Shown here: positions 11,801 through 20,480 of the stretch, piece after piece | How positions within the stretch are numbered: the first letter of the stretch is position 1 | Layout: every line of letters starts with the position of its first letter | Source of the DNA: Diphasiastrum complanatum | Lineage: Eukaryota; Streptophyta; Lycopodiopsida; Lycopodiales; Lycopodiaceae | Length of the DNA stretch: 64,000 nt | Direction: 5' to 3' | NCBI GenBank assembly: GCA_029204225.1 | Contig: CM055095.1 | Span: forward strand, 53,719,944 to 53,783,943 | The notes under the pieces: generated by a model | The model's input: only the letters and a program-made list of their open reading frames with translations | Told to the model about the DNA's origin: nothing | Database searches by the model: none | Translations under genes and position numbers: made by a program

Positions 11801-11896
11801 CTCTAGTAAAGACTCCATCCTCACTTTCCAAGTTGAATAGTTTGTAGAGTTTAACCTCTCTTTAGCTTCCAACATGATTCCACCATTGGATGTCAT
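8822..11896 (-). CDS. Gag with very long unknown C-terminal region; sole ORF of a pol-less LTR element
   Basis: Intact 1024-codon reading frame from the ATG at 11896 (MTSNGG...); the frame is open 22 codons further upstream, but without an ATG. Residues ~10-170 are a copia Gag of the UBN2 type (STNYSTWK..ME, SEAWNALKKIYES, TLRRQIF, LVQVMLNG). At ~243-256 lies a perfect zinc knuckle, CFYCGVKGHFANEC. From there about 770 residues have no family I recognise. I see no DSG protease, DDE integrase or YVDD RT motif. Near the C terminus, CKIDVRNSEASYMDT resembles a motif found twice in NA-1 (2242-3795). Two internal segments, PLDLEDGLVLP and PLDLGDGIVII, look like an internal duplication. With LTRs, PBS and PPT intact, the protein probably supplies Gag while RT and integrase come from a related copia. 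This is inference; expression is unknown. Confidence 0.8.
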   Translation of the reverse strand: MTSNGGIMLEAKERLNSTNYSTWKVRMESLLELNELMDIVVGIEERPLILQEQLNFDRRAKRALHIIKMNVTNELLKEVGKCTSSSEAWNALKKIYESKSTSRVLTLRRQIFQSCQREGESAHSFVLKVKSLNDDLACIDESIKDGELVQVMLNGLLDEHSNLVQCFAIQKSLPSVNDLQEILVAEEHRLQAKGGGASTQGGDEEALFTKGKFKGKWSKQGSLEHGKHSSSLQSRKQDKSKFKCFYCGVKGHFANECHKKQNARSRLRSNVLLGDDNCCANLASFGESMVNFLDPLDLEDGLVLPTSQMESCGAKLVSCLNSSTHRFSSLGGSSMELDGKCKNGKGKEGANFINGVDEDSSLEVIVANDLFVHMEKDGDAKCHSLQEDGCSSNSFHIDVCNHVGKDDGALSMLEGNGSFTSFCDKVICATSGVTFLHKKSRSKVSIMRLGEGDHKSKGREVCEVFKVGCTLNDVFMNDSEEESLSYDSLPKSLSRSSCLKRESTSITLMLKVLRILFLASNIQESSTSYGATIKREVSNFCGASIKRESCEGKGNGRVVLGKIQSMDLTSLHQLKAFYDCGGLFIHGQDGKRLVEEDYMEQLKWQLLQGKGDIIGELIEVCYELKRAVLIRFDTHLHLLYFMLNRNVGIYLLVYDGGIVFTNYSEGSNLSIDEILWDLNHVFEREYLQSFRSEDVHICKIFDVLLEDQEVDLGLLHQHQETSGNSKLVKSIKEETNGQGILDLFLQVLEGSSKVFGAARKCLLTLPHLPNLMYEHCYVNVLKLSNFNKTSSIVLHPLDLGDGIVIIAGLYDQVHEFIQILKGIEVVNMFSFEQSSRSSILVLANWQLVDIVGSSVVCKSCGGTSSISSSGFGHSNGVGNTSFWHSFTQRLSWIEDLQRQGGDGSSFMEIHVAFTICIVKCGGGMQTLVDHFHLQPVCCYFTEKPEMDTWRNSLIEILCSFTCTIFMILCKIDVRNSEASYMDTIIYINYVVSYFVHIRILEKRSILMMEIILKLEQSSVVKLAS

Positions 11897-12888
11897 GATG
11901 CTAAAATCTTCTTGTGTCCTTAGGCTCTGTTCTAATGCACCTAGCACTCTCCTTTCTCTCAATAAATGAAGAAGGAGAAGATCTTAAAAGATTTAGAACC
12001 CTAAATGACCTCTATCTTGAAACTATTTGGCTTTCAAGCATAGAAAGGAAGATTGAAACACATGCAACACTTTGCACACACTAAGAATGGATTACAAACT
12101 CAAACCAACCTGAACACACTCTTGCTTAAGCTCTCAAACTTTCCAGCAAGTGACCAAATCAAGTTATGGTGTGAAGAGTTACTTGCATTCTTAGAAAATA
12201 CCCAAAACTAGGATGCCAAAATTACCTAGTAATGAACAAACTTGATCAACATATGATCACCACACTAAGATATTGATTCAACCTGTAAAACCACATGTAA
12301 ACCACACTTCTAAAAGTTTATAAACTCCAGCAAGTGATAAATACAAGATTTAGAGGTGAATGAATGAGCACACTTAGTGAATCACAAGACTAGCTTCACT
12401 ATCTTGTCAAAATTTGGTGTTTAGATGTAGATCTAAGATCACTTCACATGAGAATGTTCCTCAACCTGTTAAGAACCTGAAAACACACTTGCATAATGGT
12501 TAACACCTTCCAGCAAATGCTCCAATCAAATTACATAAGGAGAGTTACTTACATGCTCAACAAAGTACACCAAAATTTATGCCAAAATTGATGACAATCT
12601 TTACAATATGCTCTTCACAATGGAGCTTACAATATGTTCACCCAAAAAAGGGGATCTTTCATCCAAATGGGAGCTTTGCTCAGCCTTTAGGAGAATTACA
12701 ACTCACTCAAAAGAGCATTTGTCATCCACTTAAGGAGAAGTTTCATCCACTTAAGGAGAGTGTTCATCCAAGAATGGAGATTGTCAACAATAGGATTGAA
12801 AAGAACATTGTTAGTATTGAATATGCACAAGCCTCACAATCACAAATGATTAGGTGTTATGATCTGATCCAAAATAGTTTCTTTTCAG
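11897..12888 (-). repeat. 5' leader of TR-GAG-like element with three ~183-bp tandem units
   Basis: Non-coding stretch of about 1 kb between PBS and ATG. Three diverged units carry the landmark CCAGCAA(G/A) at about 12143, 12327 and 12510, spaced 183-184 bp. Each has AACCTG...CACACTT before the landmark, and the outer two share GAGTTACTT..AT and ATGCCAAAATT after it. A short 21-bp duplication (CATCCACTTAAGGAGA) sits near 12715-12755. It may hold packaging or dimerisation signals; that is speculation. Confidence 0.6.
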
Positions 12889-12900
12889 GCTCTGATACCA
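12889..12900 (-). other. Primer binding site of TR-GAG-like element
   Basis: Minus-strand TGGTATCAGAGC immediately follows the 5' LTR end (...TTTTTCACA). It is the initiator tRNA-Met type used by plant copia elements and is unmutated. Confidence 0.95.
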
Positions 12901-13547
12901 TGTGAAAAATACAGATCCTAAGTGGATCTAAACTCCAAGATCATTGGCTTGAATGCTTGCACTCCAAACTACATAAGCTAGGAATTGGCAACACATTCTA
13001 TGCTACCTAGAATGCAAAGAACTTGATCAAAAAGCATTTATCACAAATGGAAACTTCCATAAACATCAAGTGCGGCCCAAAATAGCATTATACAGTCCAT
13101 AATACATCAGCCTACCACTTTTGGAAAGCACCTAAGATCATACACACAAAGCTTGAACTCAATCACTACACAATGCCAACAATGGAAGGAGAACCCAATA
13201 GAAAAATCTCTCATTAAGCAAATGAATACAATGGATCTGCTCCAACCTGTTTCTCCACGGCCTACCTGCTATATATAGCTGAGAGAGATGACTCTCTCTC
13301 CTCTCTCTAGACCCTCCTTACCTAAAATATGCCCTATATAGGTAAAATTGGCATATATGTCCAAAATACATGAAAATGGACTCATTTCGAAGGTCTTGAA
13401 GTTTGACACTTCTTCATACTGAAAAAATACACTTACTAAAAATATCTAGACCTGTTTCACACGTGTGAAAAGTCAGATCCTAAACTATGTGCCATTTTTA
13501 GCAATTTTGGCCTAAAACTAGACAAGGAAATGTTGACAATTTTCACA
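12901..13547 (-). repeat. 5' LTR of TR-GAG-like element
   Basis: 647-bp partner of 8162-8808, with the same TGTGAAAA...TTTTCACA ends and the same palindrome at 13455-13470. The flank TCTAT (13548-13552) completes the target duplication. Confidence 0.95.
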
Positions 13548-14057
13548 TCTATGTTGAAAAAATTTCATATGGAAAGTTGTAAGAGCATTGATACATCACT
13601 GGAGCATATTGTTCTAATAAGGGAGATGAAAGATCCTTCGAGGACATCACCCTTTCTAGGAGTCTTGTTGGCTCCTTGATATGGCTTACTATCACTAGAC
13701 CCGACTTGAGCTATTGTGTGCACAAGTTGAGTCAATCTATGCAAGATCCAAAGATCCATCTTTGGAAGATGGCCAAGAGAGTGCTAAGGTACATATCTCA
13801 TACTCATGATTATGGTTTGCTTTATGAAAGTGAATATCTATCCATTATTGGCTACTCGGATTCAGATTTTGCTAGTGATAAGGTGGATCAAAAATCCACA
13901 AGTGCATATATTATATTTCTTGGAGGTAATCTCATATATTGGTTGTTTTAAAGCAAGATACTATATCTCTTTCTTCATGTGAGACCGAGTATAAAGCACT
14001 CACTACATCAACAAAAGAAGTGCTTTGGATCAAGAGGATATTATTGGAGCTAAAGTG
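13548..14057 (+). pseudogene. Copia-2 RT end and RNase H (part 2)
   Basis: The Copia-2 frame resumes after the insertion (MLKKFHME...) and enters the RT-RNase H connection: IWLTITRPDLSYCVHKLSQ, WKMAKRVLRYI, YSDSDFASD. After a frameshift at about 13950 come DTISLSSCE.EYKAL and EVLWIKR. At 14058 it is interrupted by the LTR of Copia-3, in the middle of the segment that in the 42-kb copia reads LMELKCIKEDD. Confidence 0.85.
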
Positions 14058-14705
14058 TGTGAAATAATTCAGATCATTGATGATCCAAATCCATAAAAGA
14101 TCTTTGGTTACAAAACAAGCTACTCCACCAATCTTGCCAATGTAGAAAAATCAGCATCTACACACAAAATAGAATGCTAACTCTAATAGAACTTGATCAA
14201 ACATGAATCAAAACATAAAGCACTATTGCTATTTGTACAAAACTAGCAAGCTACTGTATTTCACATGTGTGGATCCAAAAATAACAAATATAGATCATTC
14301 TACACATAGAATTGCAAGCAATCACAAGTATATTGCACCAATGGATAGTAGAACCCAAGAGAATCATGTATAAGCATGAAATGAGATAGAGAAGAGAGAA
14401 GATATGTCTCTCCATGAGTTACATCCTTTTATAACAGATCCAAACCCTATTTGGCCACTTGGCTTTTCCTCCAAAATGTAAACCCTACTATTTTTTTGGT
14501 CTAGATTCAATGTACCCAACATTTAAATTTGAATCTACTCAAACTCGACTTCTAAGTTTTCCACATTTTCAAAAAGTGTTTATTAAAATGAAATTTAGAC
14601 TAATTAACTGTGAAAAGTCAAACTTCAAGTCTAATATAAAGTTGTCCTCAACTTGCCAAATATAAAAATGTAGCAAATATGATCAAACTAGTTGAGTCTT
14701 TCACA
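14058..14705 (-). repeat. LTR of Copia-3
   Basis: 648-bp LTR, TGTGAAATAATTC...GAGTCTTTCACA on the plus strand. A PPT (minus strand AGTTGAAGAGGGAG) abuts it at 14706. It has a TTTCACATGTGTGG version of the recurrent palindrome near 14258. No partner LTR occurs in the window, so the element is truncated at its 5' side. Confidence 0.8.
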
Positions 14706-16575
14706 CTCCCTCTTCAACTAGTTTTAGCATGGACTTTGATAACACTTCAAGTGATGTCCTATGCTTCATGAACAAGTCCTTTCCCAATGCTTTGGTGAAG
14801 ATATCAGCTACACATTCCCTTAAGGACACATGTTGAAGCTCCACCTCCTTTGCAATGACTTGCTCTCTCACAAAATGATATTGCACCTCAATATGCTTGC
14901 TCCTAGCATGAGAGATAGGATTGGTTGCCAGCCTTTGAGCTGATTGATTGTCACAAAAGATGATTGGGTTCTCTGAAAAATCCAACAAGTGAAGATCCTT
15001 GATCATCCTCTTGATCCATACCATCTCCATTGTGCAATGTGTAAGAGCTTTGTACTCGGCCTCACTAGATGACAATGAGACAATGGCTTGTTTCTTCGAC
15101 ATCCATGATATAGCTCCATCAACTATGAGAATACAAGTAGAACTAATAGATGTCCTATCCATTACATCTCCAGCATAGTCCAAATCTGAAAATCCAGAAA
15201 TATTAGATGATGATCCCTCATATAATATGCCAAAATCTCGAGTTTCAATGATGTACCTCAAAACGCGTTTTCCTAGCTTCCAATGCTCCTCACTAGAATC
15301 TTGCATAAATTGACTCAATCTTCCAACACAATAGCTTAGATCAACTCTGGTAATGGTTAGATAGATGAGTGAGCCAACTAGCTTTCTATAAAGAGTAATG
15401 TCCTTGAAGGATCTTTCACTACCTCTTATAGTTAGATTTACATGATACTCCATAGGTGTATCAGTAACTATTGCATCTACCATATGAAGTCTTTCTAGAA
15501 TAGAATTAGCATTATTCTCTTGACAAATGAAAGTATATTGAGAAGATCTAATGAGTCCTATTCCCAAAATGTAATGCAAGTTTCCAAGATCATGCACCTC
15601 AGATTCCTTCTTAAGAGCACTCTTGATATCCTCCACATCTTAATTGTCTCCACCACTCAAGATCATATCATCCACATAGATTAGAAAAATGGTAACATCA
15701 TTTTCAGCAAACATATAATAAAGTGAATGATCATACTCACTCATAACAAATCCTTGAGAGAGTAAAAAAGTGTTAAGCTTAGCATACAAACTCCTTGGTG
15801 CTTGCTTAAGGCCCTTTGTAGTAGACACACATGGTTTGGCTTTGTTGATGAAATGTAGCTCTTGGGGTGCTCCATGTACATTTCTTCCTCAACATCACCA
15901 TTCAAGAATGCATCTATAATATCCATTTGCCATAGATCCCATCCATAAAGTGTAGCAAATGAGATGATGACTTGAATGCTTACCATCTTTGCCATGGGTG
16001 CAAAGGTCTCATCATAGTCAATCCCTTGTTCTTGAGCATATCCTTTTGCCACCAACCTTGTCTTGTACTTGTTGATAGATCCATCTTGGTTTGTCTTCAC
16101 CTTGAAGATCCATTTGCATTTGAATAGCTTTCTTGTCCTTAGGTAACTCCACCAATCTCCATGTTCCATTCTTCATAAGGGCTTGATACTCAAGATCCAT
16201 TGCTTTGGATCCACTCCTCTTCTTTCCTTGCTTCATCTACACTTGTAGGTTCATCAAAAGAGGTTAGGAAAGCAACATAATTTCCAAAAACTACTTGCTT
16301 GCCCTTTTCATCATATGTGAGCGTTGAAGGCATTTGTCTTTCGGTTGATGTTCTCCTTGGCTTTTGACTTGATGAAGGTCCATTATCATCACCATCTAAA
16401 GTAGGATCCTTTACGTCAATATCAATAATGTTAGATCCATCCAAATCATCATCAATAGTACTTGTAGACACTTTTGGAATGTTACCCTCATAAAAAATGA
16501 CATCTCTACCAAACAATCACTTTGTTAGTAGTAGGAACGTAAACCTTGTAGGCTTTACTAACCTCACTATGTATG
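14701..16575 (-). pseudogene. Copia-3 reverse transcriptase-RNase H, 5'-truncated
   Basis: Minus-strand pol C-terminal part. From right to left: KAYKVYVPTTNKV..RDVIFYEG, RTSTERQMPSTLTYDEKGKQV, a WYQ..KNGTW.LVELP-like region, WIFKVKTNQDGSINKYKTRLVAKGY..., NGDVEEEMYMEHP, and the catalytic IYVDDMILSGG. Then comes an intact 311-residue stretch (14701-15636) with RT end and RNase H: VGSLIYLTITRVDLSYCVG, SLSSSEAEYKAL, CDNQSA, and VADIFTKAL. Its TGA stop overlaps the LTR edge. Frameshifts lie near 15640, 15800, 16150 and 16510. It joins an opposite-strand copia end at 16572. Confidence 0.85.
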
Positions 16576-16661
16576 CTGATATTTTGACGAAGCCATTGTC
16601 TAGAGATAAACATTATACTTTAGTAGATATGATAAATCTCAATTGTAGTTCAGATTCATAG
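16572..16661 (+). pseudogene. Copia-4 RNase H C-terminal tail
   Basis: A 29-codon plus-strand tail starting YADILTKPLSRDKHYTLVDM and ending in TAG TAG. This is the conserved (V)ADILTKPL terminus of copia RNase H. It is joined directly to the minus-strand Copia-3, so the junction is a rearrangement. A PPT (TAAGGGAGAG, 16671-16680) follows. It might be the far 3' end of Copia-1; this cannot be shown. Confidence 0.75.
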
Positions 16662-16680
16662 TAGTAAGCTTAAGGGAGAG

Positions 16681-17460
16681 TGTTGGAGTTTAATCTTATT
16701 CCTACTCATCCTAACTGCCTTCCTTCTTTTTCATGTAAATCGGTCTCTCAAGTAGTCTGCAAAAAATGAACTATTTTTCAACAGTCTGCATTCTTGCACT
16801 GGTTGTCGCTACAGTTTGCATTTTTACTCAGGAATTTTTACAGGCAAAAAATCTGGCACTGTCGTCTTTGTCACCTTCAGACCATCCTGAGCAACTAAGT
16901 GTTTTTGACACTTGTGTTAACTCAGTTTTTAGGCCATTTCAGACACTTCCAGAAATGCGACACTACTTTACATGAAATGCAAAAAAGATGACACTCTACA
17001 AAAATACACAGGATTCCAAGTACAAACTGTCTACGTCTTCATGCTCCAATAATAACTGATCTAATTAGTCAGTTAATCAGTTGTTAAGCGATCTTGTAAA
17101 TGCAAAGATAGAATAATACAAGATCTTCTAGTTGCTATATATGTAAATGAGCGATTGAAGGGTCATACAAATTCAAAAGTTGATTTTTTAGATGATACAT
17201 GAGATATATGGAGATCTACGACCAAAATTGGTCTTTCAGTAGCTAACTCCTTAGAGTTAGTGATCATAAAGAAAGAATAGATATTTAGAGCAATAGTTAT
17301 TGTCTTGTTTCTGTTAGTAGAATCACGCGCTTATCAGTGCTATTGTTTTGTGGTCTGATCGTTGTTTTTACAACACTAATATACAAATTCGCTATTGTTC
17401 CATTTTCTTACATTCTTGTTGAATGTTAAGTAACTCTCACTCTTCTTCCGCAATGTCACA
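16681..17460 (+). repeat. LTR of Copia-4 (3' LTR, end uncertain)
   Basis: It begins TGTTGGAG directly after the PPT, the common copia LTR start. The right end is not defined by a second copy; ...AATGTCACA at 17460 is a reasonable guess. No coding sequence is seen here. Confidence 0.55.
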
Positions 17461-17707
17461 GACAAGAAAATGTATGGCTATCCTTGATGCCTAATTGTAA
17501 TTACATTCCTTTATATCAGAATATCAGGATTAGTGAATTGCATGGCTATCTTAGACGCTTAATAATTTATCTAAAAGGCTGTCTAAGACACCTACAGTGA
17601 TACTCTCATCAGAAGTAGCTCTTTAATATCCATTCTCCAAGTAATCCGAGATCCTTTAATAGGAATTAATTTTATAGTTGGCATCAACATCCAAGCCAAC
17701 ACTTTTC
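17461..17707. other. Unassigned AT-rich segment
   Basis: No gene is visible. A loosely duplicated phrase, ATGGCTATC(C/T)T.GA(T/C)GC.TAAT, occurs near 17475 and 17543. Confidence 0.4.
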
Positions 17708-18425
17708 ATGTAGTATCATCATATAGGTTGTACATCTGATTTAAATCAAGTTCTAGTGGCTAAAAAGGCCAAAATCATGTTTTTTAGTCATATGCCACAT
17801 GGCATCAATGTAGAGATTGCATGAGCCACATAATGAGTTTAGGTGTCAAATCCCATGTGTAGAAGTTTGCTCACACGTGTGGAATAAGCTGAGGAAGTCG
17901 AGTTTGCACTTCTAGAAGAGTTTTCTATATAGTAAAAAATTGACCAAAAAGTGCTCAAAATAGAAGGTTTGGTCCTAGTGTCAATTTTGCAAGATGAATC
18001 ATCATATGATTAAGCACCCTCACACATGTGAGATCAAAGGGATGATCCGTGCCAAGAGCTCCCACTTTTTGTATTTATAGAGCCACATTTGGCCATAATC
18101 ATCAAGCAACACCAATCTTGATTTTAGAAGCAAGTTTTTGTCACTCTCTCCATTTGTCTTCATTTGTTTTGATTGAATTGAGTTCCTATCATATTGTACT
18201 TTGTTTTCAGGATAGAGTCCGTACTTTGATTAGGTTTTACACATGTGAAACCATCAAGTACAATTTCCTTCATTAATGATTGTTCTTGTTATATTTTCTC
18301 ATCTAAATTTGACCTAGATTGATCTAAATCTTGTGTAGATTGGTAGATCAATTGTATCTAACATCCAATCCTGCTTGTGGATCATTTTAGGATCCATTAT
18401 TGGTCCAATTTTTCAGATTTTTACA
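17708..18425 (+). repeat. 5' LTR of an NA-1-like element (start approximate)
   Basis: It ends ...CAGATTTTTACA and is followed by TGGTATTAGAGCC (18426-18438), a PBS with one change from TGGTATCAGAGC. It contains TCACACGTGTGG at 17871 and TCACACATGTGAG near 18008. The start TGTAGTATC at about 17708 is inferred from TG...CA only. Confidence 0.5.
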
Positions 18426-18775
18426 TGGTATTAGAGCCAAGTACAAGAGGATTTATTGAGATTTGATGGGGTTGATCCAAAACTAAGCCCAAATTAGCAA
18501 ATTTTTGGAAACTAGCTAATTTTGATGTGGCGAGTTGGATTGGATAGATATACTCAAAATATTTGAATCAAACTTGGTTGTGGGCTGCAGGGGTACTTTT
18601 CACACGTGTGGTAATGTACAGTACCAGTTTTGGAGCCTTATATTACAGTTTGATGCTATATCACCCAAATTAGCAAGTTTGTGGAAACTAGCAGTAGAGA
18701 GTTTGAATTAATAGATAGATTCAATTTTTTTGTACCAAAACTTGTTTTAGGCTGTAGGTGCTCTTTGCAAATAAT
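18426..18775 (+). repeat. PBS and leader of the NA-1-like element, truncated
   Basis: The leader matches the reverse complement of 5890-6110 of NA-1. Shared parts include GAGCCAAGTACAAGAG, the phrase before GCAGGGGTACTTTTCACACGTGTG, and ACCAGTTTTGGAGC (its NA-1 counterpart reads ACTAGTTTTGGAGC). It breaks off at about 18775, where another element's LTR sequence begins. Confidence 0.6.
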
Positions 18776-19012
18776 TCGTGACTAATAATTTGTCTAGCTA
18801 TTCGCGACAAATTATCTTTCTGATGTTTTGATGTTTAATGTTTGGCTACGTAATCAGATCGAACGTGATTTCTATCGCTAATGTTCTGTTCGAGTCTGAT
18901 AAGCGTAGTCATGCTTGAGATAGCTCATTCAGCTGCGCATGAACACTTTCCATTCGTGTTCATTTCTTTTTGAGCTATTTTTGTTTCTCACACACACCCT
19001 CTTTTTCCCCAG
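18776..19012 (+). repeat. Copia-5 LTR 3' portion
   Basis: The sequence just upstream of a degenerate PBS (TATAGTATCAGAG, about 19013-19025) and the gag ORF at 19171 is inferred to be an LTR end. No second copy is present, so this rests on position only. Confidence 0.4.
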
Positions 19013-19170
19013 TATAGTATCAGAGTTATTTTCCATAGCCTGATAAGTTTCCACAGTAACAACACTCTACCAGTTGATAGAATATTTATCTTCTTGTTTT
19101 GTAATTTCGCACCAGATTTTCATACTTAAGTCACTGATAGTTATTCCTATCACCTAGATTAACCTTCCAC

Positions 19171-19550
19171 ATGGATTTTCAAGGGAAAGCCAGTCCTATC
19201 ATGGACAAGCTTGATGGAGCCAATTACCATATGTGGAAATTTAAGATGAAAACAGTGCTAATGGCTAAAGAATTGTATGACGTTGTTACAGGTGCAGAAG
19301 GGAAACCCGAAGCAGATGACGCAGCAAAGCTGAAGGATGGAGAGGCTTTTGCGCTGATCATCCTCAACATCTCGGATACCCAAATCAGCCATGTATCTGA
19401 GGCCCAGACATCCAAAGAAGTCTAGGACATCTTGAGCACACTATACAAAGTGTGAGATATAGCTTCCAAGCTACATCTCAAAAAAAAAATTTACTCCCTC
19501 AAGATGATGAATGGTGATTCCCTACAGAATCACATCAACCAATTCAAGAA
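19171..19550 (+). pseudogene. Copia-5 Gag N-terminal fragment
   Basis: It starts with an ATG (MDFQGKASPIMDKLDGANYHMWK), the typical copia Gag opening in which L.G.NY..W leads the UBN2 fold. It continues through LIILNISDTQISHVSEAQTSKE. In-frame stops at 19423 and shortly after break the LYK region, but the frame goes on to HINQFKNS. It is cut by the TRIM array at about 19551. It aligns well with Copia-1 Gag at 24-300. Confidence 0.8.
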
Positions 19551-20480
19551 CTCGGGCCGCGTGTGGGATCCCATCCCCACCGCCTAGCCACCCACCATCA
19601 TTCCCCTTTAACCCCAAAAGGGCTGGTACCAGAGACAAGGGTACATTGTCTACAATGAGCTTATATGTGGGTCCTATTATAGTCTCCATTTGCTTATGGG
19701 ACAAAAATTCGCTCTTTTTGGTGCCTTTTTGGATGCAACCGCTTTGCGTGTAGCTTGCATCCTCCAACACCCCCACTCAAGCGAGCACAGGGCAAAGGAA
19801 ACCCCCACTTGCTCATTTAGGACCAGAACACTTGCTCTGATACCAACTCAGAGTTTGTGGGTAGCGGAGAGCAGTCCAGTAGATGATGTGGCACGTCGTG
19901 CGCGCCTGCGGGTCCCGTGCGAGATCCCATCTCCACTGCCTAGCCACCCGCCATCATTCCCCTTTAACCCCAAAAGGGCTGGTACCAGGGGACAAGGGTA
20001 CATTTTTTACAATGAGCTTATATGTGGGTTCTGTTATAGTCTCCATTTGCTTATGGGATGAATGCACTCTTTTTTGTGTCTTTTCGAACCCAGCCACTTT
20101 GTGCGTAGCTTGCATCCTCCAACACCCCCACTCAAGCGAGCACAGGGCGAAGGAAACCCCCACTTGCTCGTTCAAGACCAGAACACTTGCTTTGATACCA
20201 ACTCAAAATTTTGTCGGCAGCAAAGAGCGGTCCAGTAGACGATGTGGCGCGTCGTGCACGCCTGTGGGCCACGTGCGGGATCCCATCCCCACCGCCTAGC
20301 CACTCGCCATCATTCCCCTTTGAGCCCAAAAGGGCTGGTACCATGGAACAAGGGTACATTGTCTACAGTGAGCTTATATGTGGGTTCTGTTATAGTCTCC
20401 ATTTGTTTATGAGACAAATGCACTCTTTTTGGTGCCTTTTCGGACACAGCCGCTTTGTGCTTAGCTTGCATCCTCCAACA
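19551..20480 (-). mobile_element. Tandem TRIM array (LTR-internal-LTR-internal-LTR)
   Basis: Period of about 356 bp, 2.6 copies, more GC-rich than its surroundings. On the minus strand each LTR begins TGTTGGAGGATGCAAGC. LTR2 is 19856-20124 and LTR3 is 20212-20480, both 269 bp; LTR1 (to 19769) is missing about 60 bp at its outer end. Internal parts of about 86 bp (19770-19855 and 20125-20211) hold only a PBS (TTGGTATCAGAGCAAG, or its AAG variant) and a PPT-like GAGTGGGGG. No coding capacity. This is the arrangement of tandem terminal-repeat retrotransposons in miniature. Confidence 0.8.

Noticed and set aside
11897-11962. Longer N terminus for the Gag-like ORF
   Set aside because: The extension has no ATG, and copia Gags usually start as at 11896.
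19511-20359. ORFs of 75-138 codons within the TRIM array on both strands
   Set aside because: They repeat with the unit, change frame between units, and have no homology I recognise.
19551-20480. CRISPR array or satellite
   Set aside because: Units are 356 bp and made of LTR, PBS and PPT parts in a plant genome, so a tandem TRIM explains them.
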